A DNA stretch of 64,000 bases from Tetrapyrgos nigripes (lineage: Eukaryota; Basidiomycota; Agaricomycetes; Agaricales; Campanellaceae): NCBI GenBank assembly GCA_013368315.1, contig JAACJM010000047.1, forward strand, positions 248,001 to 312,000, in the 5' to 3' direction. Below are positions 15,779 to 24,814 of this stretch, one piece after another. A program made the translations under genes and the position numbers. The notes beneath the pieces are model-generated. The model was given only the letters and a program-made list of their open reading frames with translations. It searched no databases and had not been told where the DNA came from. The stretch's first letter is position 1. Each line of letters opens with the position of its first letter.

Positions 15779-16236
15779 TGTGAAGGAAAAAAGATTTCAG
15801 AGAAAAGAAAGAAAGCTTGGAATCAGCACAGCTGTAGATGATGTTTCTTCGTAATGGAGCTTGGTCCTTTTATAGGTTTCTGGGAGAGGTCGATCCCGAA
15901 GTCTCGGATGCATGTTCAGAGGTGTAGGCTAACGTATGCATAGTAACCCACAGAGCACCCGAACATTTGTAACAGCTTTAAACATGATTTGGGTTCTTGG
16001 GCATAGACCAGCGAGGATGATGATGGTAACTATTGCATCCGCTCTTGAAATGATTGTGCATATCCACGTCAATAGTCTCGTCGTCTTGATGTCGCTGACG
16101 GTATGTGCGAATAAAAGATAGTGAACTGCATTAATTTAAATTTCTGAGGAAAGGACCGGGAAGATGAAGATGACGGGAACAGACTGAGAAAGAGAGGCGG
16201 AAGCAGACATTTGTAATTGAAGCTCAGGTTCTGACC
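15779..16236. promoter_or_regulatory. Intergenic, cutinase / aminopeptidase
   Basis: These 458 bp between two divergent secreted-enzyme genes hold both promoters. I see no gene, repeat or strong motif. The missing N-terminal exon of the downstream aminopeptidase may lie here. Confidence 0.35.
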
Positions 16237-18186
16237 ATGACCAACGCGCTCAACAGCCTGCTCGTCACTCCATTTCATCCTTCATTATTCACTGAGAACT
16301 GTATCTCCAGCAATTTCTACGGAAATTTCCTCGATGGGCAGACTGTTCAAAGTGTAGTGATAGCGGACGAGAATTGCATTAGCTCGTGGTCCTCACGAAC
16401 TTTGGCTTCCTCAGCATCCATATCCCCCATAACCCAGGACTTCCAGCAGCTTGTGTGGGTGGAAGAGAAAGCGGTTGATCCCTCTCTCAAAGCTGTGTCT
16501 GCTGAAGATGAATTCGAACAATTCCTCGAACGTCTATCATTCCCCAGCAGATTCCTCCCGAAGCGTCAGATCCTCCCGGTCAACAAATTCTCAATTCACT
16601 GGAATCCAACAGATATGAAATTCTCTACCGCACTCCTACGGCTGCTCTTGTTTCGATGCAAAATGATGCAGCGTACAGATTGGATACCATTCTTCCTCGG
16701 TTTTGGAAACCAACAGTTCTACCAGCGTCTCCAGTGAATTACATCCCTGTCCCTGATGCAGCGGTAGAGCCTGTTCGAAAGGTTCTCTCCTCTCTCAAAT
16801 TCGATCCTGTCGTGGACGCCCTCGTGAAGAATATATCTATTCCTCAGATGAAGAATGACATTAGATTCCTTACTGGCGAAGATGGGCAATCTGGCATCGT
16901 TTCTCGCCACTCGTTTTCGTCGGGTGCATTGGTTGCTGCAAATTGGCTCAAGGAGAGGTTTGAAGATACTGGAGCAACATGCGAATTGAAACCCTTTTTG
17001 CAGGGCTTTGCACCCAATGTTCGCTGGTGAGAACAACAGTCACTTTGATTCATGTCTGCATGCTCATTACTCTTTTGATGATAGTCAGTATGCCTCGGTG
17101 GTCAATACAACTGGAACCGTCATTATCTCCGGTAATTACAGTTCTTGTCTCGACTACTCCATTCCTCACTGTCTTACTAGCGCATTATGATTCAAGAGGC
17201 TCTTGGGGACTCCCTTCCGCACCAGGTGGCGATGACGATGGCTCTGGTTAGTGTTGAACCTTGCGAGACCACTTTCTGTATCTTACATTGCAAAATACAG
17301 GTACGACCGCTCTACTTAGTATTGCACGTACCATTGGTCGTACAGGTGTCAAATTCCATCAAAATGTTCAGCTTGTCGCATTTGCTGGGGAAGAGCAAGG
17401 CCTTGTTGGGTCAAGATACTACTCCAGTTAGTAATCACCCTCTGACAGGCGGACAGCATGACTTACCTTCTTCAGAGGATCTGCGGGCTGCCAATGCCAA
17501 TATCACGCTAATGATCCAAGCTGATATGCTTGCTTATCATAAGGAGGGTGAACCCGCTCAATTGGGTCTTCCAGAGAGGTCTGTGCGCTGTTTATAGGTT
17601 TTGCAAGTTCACTGAAGCATAATGGCAGGATTGGGACGCCAGAGGTTGCTCAGCTCGTTGGAAATATATCCGCACTTTATAGCCCTGAGCTCGAGGTCGG
17701 CTTCACACCTGTAGGTCCAGGAATTGTGTAATTATGACTGCAACTGACGTACATTTTCCTAAGGCATGCTGCAGTGACCACCAGGTGCGTTTTGTTCAAG
17801 TCTGCATGAGCTTTCCTTGATGTCCTTCTATCTACATAGTCCATGCACGAGCAAGGCTATCCAGCAACTCAGGTCAGTCGTACTTTTTTCCTTGCTTTTC
17901 GGCGCGCCGGTGACCGGTAAGTTTATTGTGAACCCAGGTCTTTGAGCGAGCAGGACCCAGTGAGTGATCAGTCCATGTTGCAGTACTTGAGCTAACATTA
18001 TTGTCTCCAGTCGTAGACCCCATGTACCACAACAGTGGAGATTTGAGTGGCCGTGAAGGATATGATTTTGAGCAGTTGAAGTCTATTGCGAAAGTCCAGG
18101 TAAATCAAAACGTTTTCTGACGCTGCCGCGAGCTGACCGTCTTCTAGCTTGCGACTTTACTTCATTTTGCTGGATATGAACTGTAG
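16237..18186 (+). CDS. M28 family metallo-aminopeptidase, 5' end uncertain
   Basis: M28 enzymes are two-zinc exopeptidases releasing N-terminal residues. All metal-site signatures are visible after splicing: AHYDSRGSWG (about 17181), GGDDDGSG (about 17227), FAGEEQGLVGS (about 17388, with the catalytic and bridging Glu), QADMLAY (about 17519) and MYHNSGDLSG (about 18020). The C-terminus LLHFAGYEL ends at TAG 18184-18186. The region 16440-17030 is the usual propeptide and pre-catalytic domain. The first in-frame ATG (16237) gives MTNALNSLLVTPFHPSLF, which is not a convincing signal peptide, although relatives are secreted. A short upstream exon or a damaged start is possible. Identity is firm; the start and small 3' exons are not. 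Confidence 0.87.
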
Positions 18187-18237
18187 AGAACGATGCTTCC
18201 TCTAATAGAGTTACCTACGATATAAGATGGCGTGCTT

Positions 18238-18269
18238 TTAGACTAGAGTTACTTTAGACTAGAGTTAAG
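18238..18269. repeat. Short tandem duplication
   Basis: The motif TTAGACTAGAGTTA occurs twice in tandem just downstream of the aminopeptidase stop, in the short spacer before the carrier gene. It has no evident function and may be a replication-slippage product. Confidence 0.6.
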
Positions 18270-18448
18270 AGCCGGCCCGAAACCGAATGATGACACAATT
18301 TTTCCGGAAGAGACCGTCAAGTGGAACCTAGGTAACAGTGGGCTTTAACTTTTGCACGTATCTTGTCTGCTACGCCACCTTGCCATTATTCAACGACGAC
18401 CACAAGACGTCCTCCCGTCAGGACCCCGCGCATTTGCGGGGCAAAGAG

Positions 18449-19724
18449 ATGCAGAAAGGCCAGGGCAAATGGACTGCAAACAGTGTGATCGGTATGCAAA
18501 TTCCACTCGTATGACTCGACCCTTCTCATCCATATTCCTTCTAGCTGGGGCGGGCGGCGGTCTGGTTGCCAGTGTGGCAACCTGTCCATTAGATGTCGTC
18601 AAAACTAAACTGCAAGCTCAGAGATACATTCATGGACAGCTTGGGTATCAAGGAATCATTGGTGCGGGTCCCTGCCGTCATTCAGACACCCATCGAACCA
18701 TAAACTGACACTCAGACCAGGAACTGTCAAAACAATCGCGAAATACGATGGTTTTCGTGGATTTTATCGGGGTTTGGGGCCGACGATATTGGGTTATCTT
18801 CCTACATGGGCTATCTATTTTGCTGTTTATGATGGAATCAAGTCTACCTTTGGAGAACCTCCGTTGGGTGCGCCTTCCAACAAACCTCAAGATATCTATC
18901 CCGCAGCGCAGCCCAAAGGTTATCAACCTGCAATGCGCGAACATCCGTGGTCTCTCCATATATTGTCGGCTATGACAGCTGGTGCAACTAGCACCATCTG
19001 TACAAACCCGTTGTGGGTCATCAAAACTCGATTTATGGTGCGACCTCTCTGCCTTGTTCAACGTGAAGCTCAACATTTTTGTATCCAGACTCAATCACGC
19101 GAAGAAGTCAGATATCGTCATACATTAGATGCGGCCATCACTATCTATCGTACCGAAGGCATCAGAGCATTCTACAGAGGGCTGTTGCCTAGTCTTCTAG
19201 GCATAGCCCATGTAGCAGTGCAGTTTCCGCTCTACGAACAGCTGAAACTATGGGCCAGTGCGTACCACGTCTTCGAAGACTTGCCGGAGACTGATGTCAT
19301 GTATTAACACAGAGGGTGATTCTGAAGAGGACTTACCAGGCCAATCCATTCTGCTATGCTCTGCAATTGCCAAGATGGTAGCGTCGATTGCGACATATCC
19401 CCATGAAGTGGTTCGGACTCGTCTCCAGACCCAGCGTAGACCTCTAGCCGACGACATGTCGTCTGACGGGATGATACGCAGACATTCGAAGCGTGGATTA
19501 ATATATACTACCAAGAACCTCATCCGGAAGGAAGGGTGGACGAGTCTTTATAAGGGTTTGTCTATAAATTTGTTGCGTACGGTCCCAAATAGTGCGGTGA
19601 CGCTGTTAACGTGAGTCCATTGAAACGTCTGATAAGCTAATACGCTCACTCATTGCCAATTTACGCTGACAGGTACGAGTTGTTGATGAGATACCTCAAT
19701 TCACGGACAGCTTCCAGGTTATGA
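18449..19724 (+). CDS. Mitochondrial carrier, NAD+/pyrimidine-nucleotide transporter type
   Basis: This is an inner-membrane solute carrier with three repeats of two helices each. The three signature motifs are PLDVVKTKL (about 18585), PLWVIKTRF (about 19008) and PHEVVRTRL (about 19399). The variant PLWVIKTR together with LPTWAIYFAVYDG (about 18795-18835) is characteristic of the yeast NAD+ carriers (YIA6/YEA6) and their folate and pyrimidine relatives. Splicing of the first intron (18491-18543) gives MQKGQGKWTANSVIAGAGGG from ATG 18449. The reading frame is also open further upstream, so an additional 5' exon is possible. The last intron joins VTLLT-YELLMRYLNSRTASRL, with stop 19722-19724. 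The exact substrate is an inference. Confidence 0.87.
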
Positions 19725-19944
19725 CACCCTTGTTTTTCCACTGGCTTTCTTTAACTTTAAGTTTACTACTCATCATCCATTCATAGAACTTGTCTGCAAC
19801 CGATTGTAAATTAGTTCTTGTATTCGCTGCTTTCTTAATCTTTATCTGCTGTATGATTGGTTTAAAAGTGACTGTTCTTCAACGAACCATGGTCTGCTTG
19901 ACTGCAAGGAGAATATATAAGAGGTATTGTTGTGTAGAGTAGTA

Positions 19945-20363
19945 CAGTGGCCAAAAAAATTGTCCACATGTTTGGCACTTTTGGAAAGATTGCTGATTTA
20001 AGAGCTATTGAGCAGAAATCTCAAAACATGGCTGGTGGTAGCAAGAAAGCCTTTGATTAGAGCTACAATAATCTGTCTGTTTTGTCTTATTTGGCCAAAT
20101 ATCTGTGGAGTTATGATTGATTTAAAACTGTATGTCATTTGGACAATTTTTTGAGTTGCCACTTCAAAATCATTATTGCAATAACCTGATGTGTTATACA
20201 TGATGTCATGGGTGGAGCTGTACAGTAATGTAATGTATACACTACAATGATGTCATAGCTGCCAGCTGGAGCATACATAGCAACATACAGATGCTCTACA
20301 GCCTCTATGAAAATCATGGGGTCCCTCATATCAGCCCAGAAAGACAATCTCTACTCTCTCCTC
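19945..20363 (+). repeat. Left terminal inverted repeat, 419 bp
   Basis: This is the reverse complement of 21163-21581, with no length difference and roughly seven substitutions. Weaker inverted similarity continues inward for about 75 bp more, through the shared block CAGCTCAGACTG. The repeat contains an internal sub-repeat of the terminal TTGTCC/GGACAA motif (about 20138-20145), which could be a second transposase-binding site. Confidence 0.9.
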
Positions 20364-21162
20364 TTAACTGCCTCTCCATCTGCAAAAATTGCAGCTCAGA
20401 CTGGAGTATGGAAGCCAAGAGTTGCTTTTGTGGCTTAAAAGACAAATACAGACAATGAGAACAATACAGCAGGGTGTCCTAGGAGGCTCTCTACTACTTG
20501 TGAAGAGGTTAGATTGGAAAAAAATCCATTCTGGTAAAGCCAGATTGCTACACAAGTGGCCTGAAACATCAAGGCTCTTCTTGGACAACCTGTCCCAACC
20601 TATAACAGCCAAAACATTCCTGAAAACGTCTTGTGGCGATCTCCAAAACACAGAACAAGTGCAAACTTACAGTGACTTGCAGCAAGGCTCACTTGAAGTT
20701 TGCACAGATGTAAAAAGACTGGGCTGTAGAAGGCTAAAAGTGGGTTATTTTCTCAGATAAGACCAAAACCAATTATTTTGGGGCAAATATGCCCCAGCAT
20801 GTGTGAGAAAAGAGAGATAAAATCATGGTACAGCAAGATGTGACAGAAATGATGACATTTGAGAGAGAAAATGACATGATGGGGTAGGGTATGGGGCAAC
20901 AGTAAGCAGTAAAAATGGTCCAGATGAAGGGGAAGATAGATTGCAAACACTATATGACCATCTTAAGTAACAAAATCCTGGAAAGCATTAATAATATGGG
21001 AGTTGATCCAGAGGTGGCCATTTTTCAGCTGGGTATTAACTTTCTAAAGTGCTATATCCAATGGTTTCCTTTATCAGAACATGTCTCTCTACCTATAAAA
21101 GCAACACTCTGCTTTCATACTTCAGTCTGAGCTGAAATTTTGATAGAGGGAGGGGCAGTTTG

Positions 21163-21581
21163 GAGGAGAGAGTAGAGATTGTCTTTCTGGGCTGATATGA
21201 GGGACCCCATGATTTTCATAGAAGCTGTAGAGCATCTGTATGTTGCTATGTATGCTCCAGCTGGCAGCTATGACATCATTGTGGTGTATACATCGCATTA
21301 CTGTACAGCTCCACCCATGACATCATGTATAACACATCAGGTTATTGCAATAATGATTTTGAAGTGGCAACTCAAAAAATTGTCCAAATGACATACAATT
21401 TTAAATCAATCATAACTCCACAGATATGTGGCCAAATAAGACAAAACAGACAGATTATTGTAGCTCTAATCAAAGGCTTTCTTGCTACCACCAGCCATGT
21501 TTTGAGATTTCTGCTCAATAGCTCTTAAATCAGCAATCTTTCCAAAAGTGCCAAACATGTGGACAATTTTTTTGGCCACTG
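21163..21581 (-). repeat. Right terminal inverted repeat, 419 bp
   Basis: This is the partner of the left repeat. It retains one CpG (in ACATCGCATTAC, about 21290) where the left copy has TpA, so both bases of that CpG have changed in the left copy. The remaining differences are mostly transitions. Confidence 0.9.
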
Positions 21582-21659
21582 TATACACAAATAGATAAAA
21601 TGAGCTTTACTAACTATTTATATACCATACAATGAAAAGATCGTCAGAATATGTGATGC

Positions 21660-23124
21660 TTAATTAAAACCAGCAGTGGAGCGAACTGCGTCAAGCAAGA
21701 GATCATTGTAGTCACCGCCAGTTTCCCAAACATTGAATCCAGCCAATCCCTTGTCACTAATAAACTGACCTGTTGAAAGTATACATGTTAGTTACCCCCA
21801 GAAGATGTCAAGAGAATCGTTGCTGACCTTTGGCAGCCCAAGTATCGGTGTTGTCAAATGAGATCTCGATTTCTTCATCGGGATGGTAGAGGTATGCCTG
21901 AAGAAGCAATAAAAGCTATGAGCTTCACAAGAAAACAGAGCGACAAACACGAAACCCACCGTCTTGCTGCAGTCATCGAAGCGGAAAGGAACACCAGACA
22001 CATTCTTACCACACTCGTCAAGCAAACCTGCCTCAATAAGGGCCCAGAACCTCCAATGCCCTCCGTTGGGATTAATGGTACCACAAGGGTCTACAGTTCC
22101 ACCGTCGATGTCCCAAGAATCACCAATGGGATGAGTAGTACTGTTGAAAGGCGGGTAGGCTGCAAGTTCGGTGGTACCGTTCACGTATGCGGATGTCTTG
22201 CTGACGCTGAAGGAGCGGCCGTACGCGGGGATGCCCAAGAGGATCTGGTCGGCGGGGAAACCAGCCTCTGTCCATTTCTGGACGGCGAAGACCGCAGATC
22301 CTTGTTGATTGGCGGGTGCTGCACAGGTGTCGTCCAATGGTGCGTTGGGCCCAACACTGCTGCTCCAGGGGCCCCAAATGTCGTAGTTCATGATAGTGAT
22401 GTAGTCGAGGTACTGGGCGAATTCGGAAACATCGGTCGAAGCACTGCTGTCCGCTGCGACGAAGGGTGTGATGGATACAGCAGCAGAGACTAAGAGCTGC
22501 GCTCCAACAGGGTCTGCCTTGAACTCCTTAAGAAACTCGAGGAAGTTGGTAGTGTCATTAGCATTGACAACATTACAGCCCAATCCTTGCCTGTTAGGGT
22601 ACTCCCAGCTGTGAAACGGCAGATAAGTTACCAAAGACGAGGAAAACGGCCGACGAAGTTCACATACTCAAGGTCGACACCATCCAGATCATACTGGACA
22701 GCAAAATCTGTGACCGTCTTTACAAACTTGGTCTGGTTTTCGGCGGAGCCAACCAACGAAGAGAAGAACCTGGATCCTTCCCAGCCACCAATGGAGACTG
22801 AGGCAGCAACGTTCTAGAAGGGACCTCAGAGATGATGAGAACTCAAAAAAATCACAGGACAGACGTTGGACTTTGCTGCTTCTACGAAAGGAGCGAGTAA
22901 TTGCGGGTTGAACTTCTGGCAGATAGTGAGTCCACCGTCCTCAGCGGTTTCGCTATTGATACGTCTGGTAAGCTGCAGTCAGACCAGGCCAGAAGAAGAC
23001 GTACGCGAAAGCAAAGACCAGCTTGGTGTATTTATCCCAGCTGATGTCAGAAATATCGAAAGCGGGAGTCGCATTGGCGGCGTGCCAGCCAGGAAAGTAA
23101 CCTGATGCAACTTTGGCGGCAATA
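21660..23124 (-). CDS. GH18 chitinase, 5' end unresolved
   Basis: GH18 enzymes cleave chitin with substrate-assisted catalysis. The catalytic motif DGVDLDWEYP is assembled only after splicing: the exon ending GTCGACCTTGA (about 22669) joins CTGGGAGTAC (about 22610), with the proton-donor Glu at 22602-22604. Other family blocks are VASGYFPGWHAANATPAFD (about 23060-23110), SVSIGGWEGS (about 22790), TIMNYDIWGPW (about 22370-22400) and GIPAYGRSFS (about 22200-22235). It ends FNVWETGGDYND...STAGFN at stop 21660-21662. The earliest exon I can place begins at 23124 after a CTTCAG acceptor. No upstream ATG exon in the right phase was found, and the DNA immediately upstream is occupied by a TATGG-rich repeat. 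The enzyme domain looks intact; a signal peptide is expected but not located. Confidence 0.88.
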
Positions 23125-23137
23125 CTGAAGGAGAGGT

Positions 23138-23304
23138 TACATCAGGAAATTCACAATCGTATGGAAGGTATGGAGGGTATGGAGGGTATGGGGCCCATAC
23201 CTTTTTATACACATTTCGCCGAGATCTCCTCAAATGTTCCATACACATTGTGTATGGATGTATGGGCCAGTATGGGCAATATGGGCAGTATGGACAAGGT
23301 ACTT
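23138..23304 (+). repeat. TATGG-rich interspersed repeat, copy A
   Basis: It begins TACATCAGGAAATTCACAA, then has tandem GTATGGAGG units and an inverted GGTATGGGGCCCATACC palindrome, followed by scattered CCATAC/GTATGG motifs. The same outer edge followed by the same motif grammar recurs, inverted, at 24359-24537. Copy A lies directly upstream of the first recognisable chitinase exon, in what should be its intron or leader, and contains TATAAAAAGG when read on the minus strand. Confidence 0.75.
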
Positions 23305-23575
23305 TAATAATGTGCAAGCTCAGATTTTTCGACCCTTACCTTTGAAGTGCGCACTGCTAGCAACCAGTATGAGTCACCGCCGCTGTCATTGTGAGGAAGT
23401 TGTCCTCACCGTTGTCGGCCATTCACAATAAGACTCGGGGTGATTCAGTAAGTATAGGGTAGGGATTCCAGAACACGAGATCAGTATCGGAACTGTAATG
23501 CATGTAATGAGTAAAAAAAAATTGCATTTCCCGACGACGTCGATGATGATGATGAGCACTGCAACGCCCGCCGTC

Positions 23576-23595
23576 GGTGACCGGTGACCGGTGAC
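23576..23595. repeat. Triple GGTGACC direct repeat
   Basis: Three consecutive GGTGAC(C) units lie upstream of both the chitinase and the small plus-strand gene. Tandem short motifs in a promoter can bind a regulator, but nothing here identifies one. Confidence 0.5.
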
Positions 23596-23859
23596 TGTTG
23601 AACCGAGCGCCAAGAGGTGACGTGTCGCGGTCACGAGATTGATTTTAATTGGAGCTTGAAAGCTTTCTTGATCAAATTGACGCGAAACGTTGACTTCTCT
23701 AACTCCCTTTCTTCCCTCAACAACATCGTTACTCAGCGTTTCCCTCCCCCTCCACCTCTCTCCCCTTCGCTGTACTGTACGTTCAGAGGTTGCATCGAGA
23801 CCCTCGTCATCAAGGATTCTTCCTCCTCAACTGAAGGGTGGATAATAATATGGGATGGA

Positions 23860-24128
23860 ATGATTGACGTCATCTGTACTGTCTTTGTGGTGAGTTGTTA
23901 CATCTTGACTTACCCTCATGTTTAACTGACCTTGTATCTTCTCTTCCAGTACTTTATCCCTTTTGTGGCCAAGGTGCGTCGTCCGTCCTTATTTCTGTCT
24001 AATTTACAAATGATACTCGCCATTTTCAGGCGCTATGTTTTGCCATCTCGGGTTGGTTTCATGGTCATCACTTACGTTCGTATCTTTCCGCTCTCATGTT
24101 GTCTGCTGCTGAAATATCTTTCCATTAG
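23860..24128 (+). CDS. Possible small membrane protein with short introns
   Basis: Not recognised. From ATG 23860, two introns with good borders (GTGAGT...CCAG, then GTGCGT...TCAG) join MIDVICTVFV, YFIPFVAK and ALCFAISGWFHGHHL, giving a mostly hydrophobic peptide. Without further splicing it ends at TAG 24126-24128. A third possible intron (GTTCGT...TTAG) would instead give a Cys-rich tail ending near 24180. The consistent intron structure suggests a transcript, but the peptide is only about 50 residues and could be the remnant of a leader sequence. Confidence 0.3.
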
Positions 24129-24358
24129 CATTTCGTTTACATGAGCTGTGTGATTGTGATTGTGAGGGCTGTGAGTGGTAGGCTTGTAGTGCATTGGTGG
24201 TTTTACGTTTTACGAGGCCGTAGGTTGATATGTACTTCGTATAGATGTCCTACTTAGTGTGTGCGTTAGTCTACAATTGAATATATCATTTTATCCATTT
24301 GTCATTACACACTGTCAGTGACAACAACGGCAATGCTGACAACAAAGCAAAATCAGGA

Positions 24359-24537
24359 GTACATGGAACAGGCATGGGGTAGGTATGGAGGTGCATGGAG
24401 CATGTTTGTAGCAGTCCCATACACATGCATGGGAGATGTATGGAAATCATGCACCCCCCCTCTGCTCCATACATGTATAATTTGGTATGGGGGGTATGGA
24501 CCCATACCCCCCATACCGTTGCGAATTTCCTGATGTA
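24359..24537 (-). repeat. TATGG-rich interspersed repeat, copy B
   Basis: Read on the minus strand it opens TACATCAGGAAATTCGCAA, matching the edge of copy A with one change in the first 19 bases. It is followed by GGTATGGGGGGTATGGG, an inverted CCCATACC arm, and more CATAC/GTATG motifs. The other edge (AATCAGGAGTACATGG) is similar to an inverted form of the first, as in a small inverted-repeat element. No coding potential. Confidence 0.75.
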
Positions 24538-24814
24538 TGTGCTAGAACAGCAAGAAACAAGAGGGAATGCATGATGGTTTTGATCCATCCTTAATGTCAG
24601 ACGTCTTTTTGTAGGGCGGATGAAGTGGATGTCACATTTTAATTTGCTTGGAAGTGAGGTTTCAGTGAGACGGAGGGCAGATGAAACGGATATCATAATT
24701 TCGATCCGGATTTACTTGGAGACTTCCGCGTAAACATCATGGCATATTGCTCTATTTTTGTGGAGAGAAAACGAAAGGGTGACCAGGAAATATTGACAAC
24801 TTGGAGTCGTTGTC

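Larger units (their letters stand above)
19945..21581. mobile_element. Non-autonomous Tc1/mariner-like element with long inverted repeats
   Basis: The element starts CAGTGGCCAAAAAAA and ends with the reverse complement TTTTTTTGGCCACTG, flanked on both sides by TA (19943-19944 and 21582-21583), the Tc1/mariner target duplication. The total length is 1637 bp. The first and last 419 bp are inverted repeats differing at only about seven positions. The 800-bp core has no long ATG-initiated frame and no recognisable DDE transposase, so it must be moved in trans. Counting by eye I find only about three CpG dinucleotides in the whole element, against frequent CpG in the flanking genes. It sits between the carrier and chitinase 3' ends and interrupts no gene. 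Confidence 0.9.

Noticed and set aside
20135..20347. Identical 70-residue ORFs in both arms of the transposon (also 21179-21391)
   Set aside because: They are the same inverted repeat read from both sides; no ATG-led gene or protein family.
20389..20760. 123-residue frame in the transposon core as a transposase
   Set aside because: It begins with TTG and shows no DDE/D or PDLNP-type motif.
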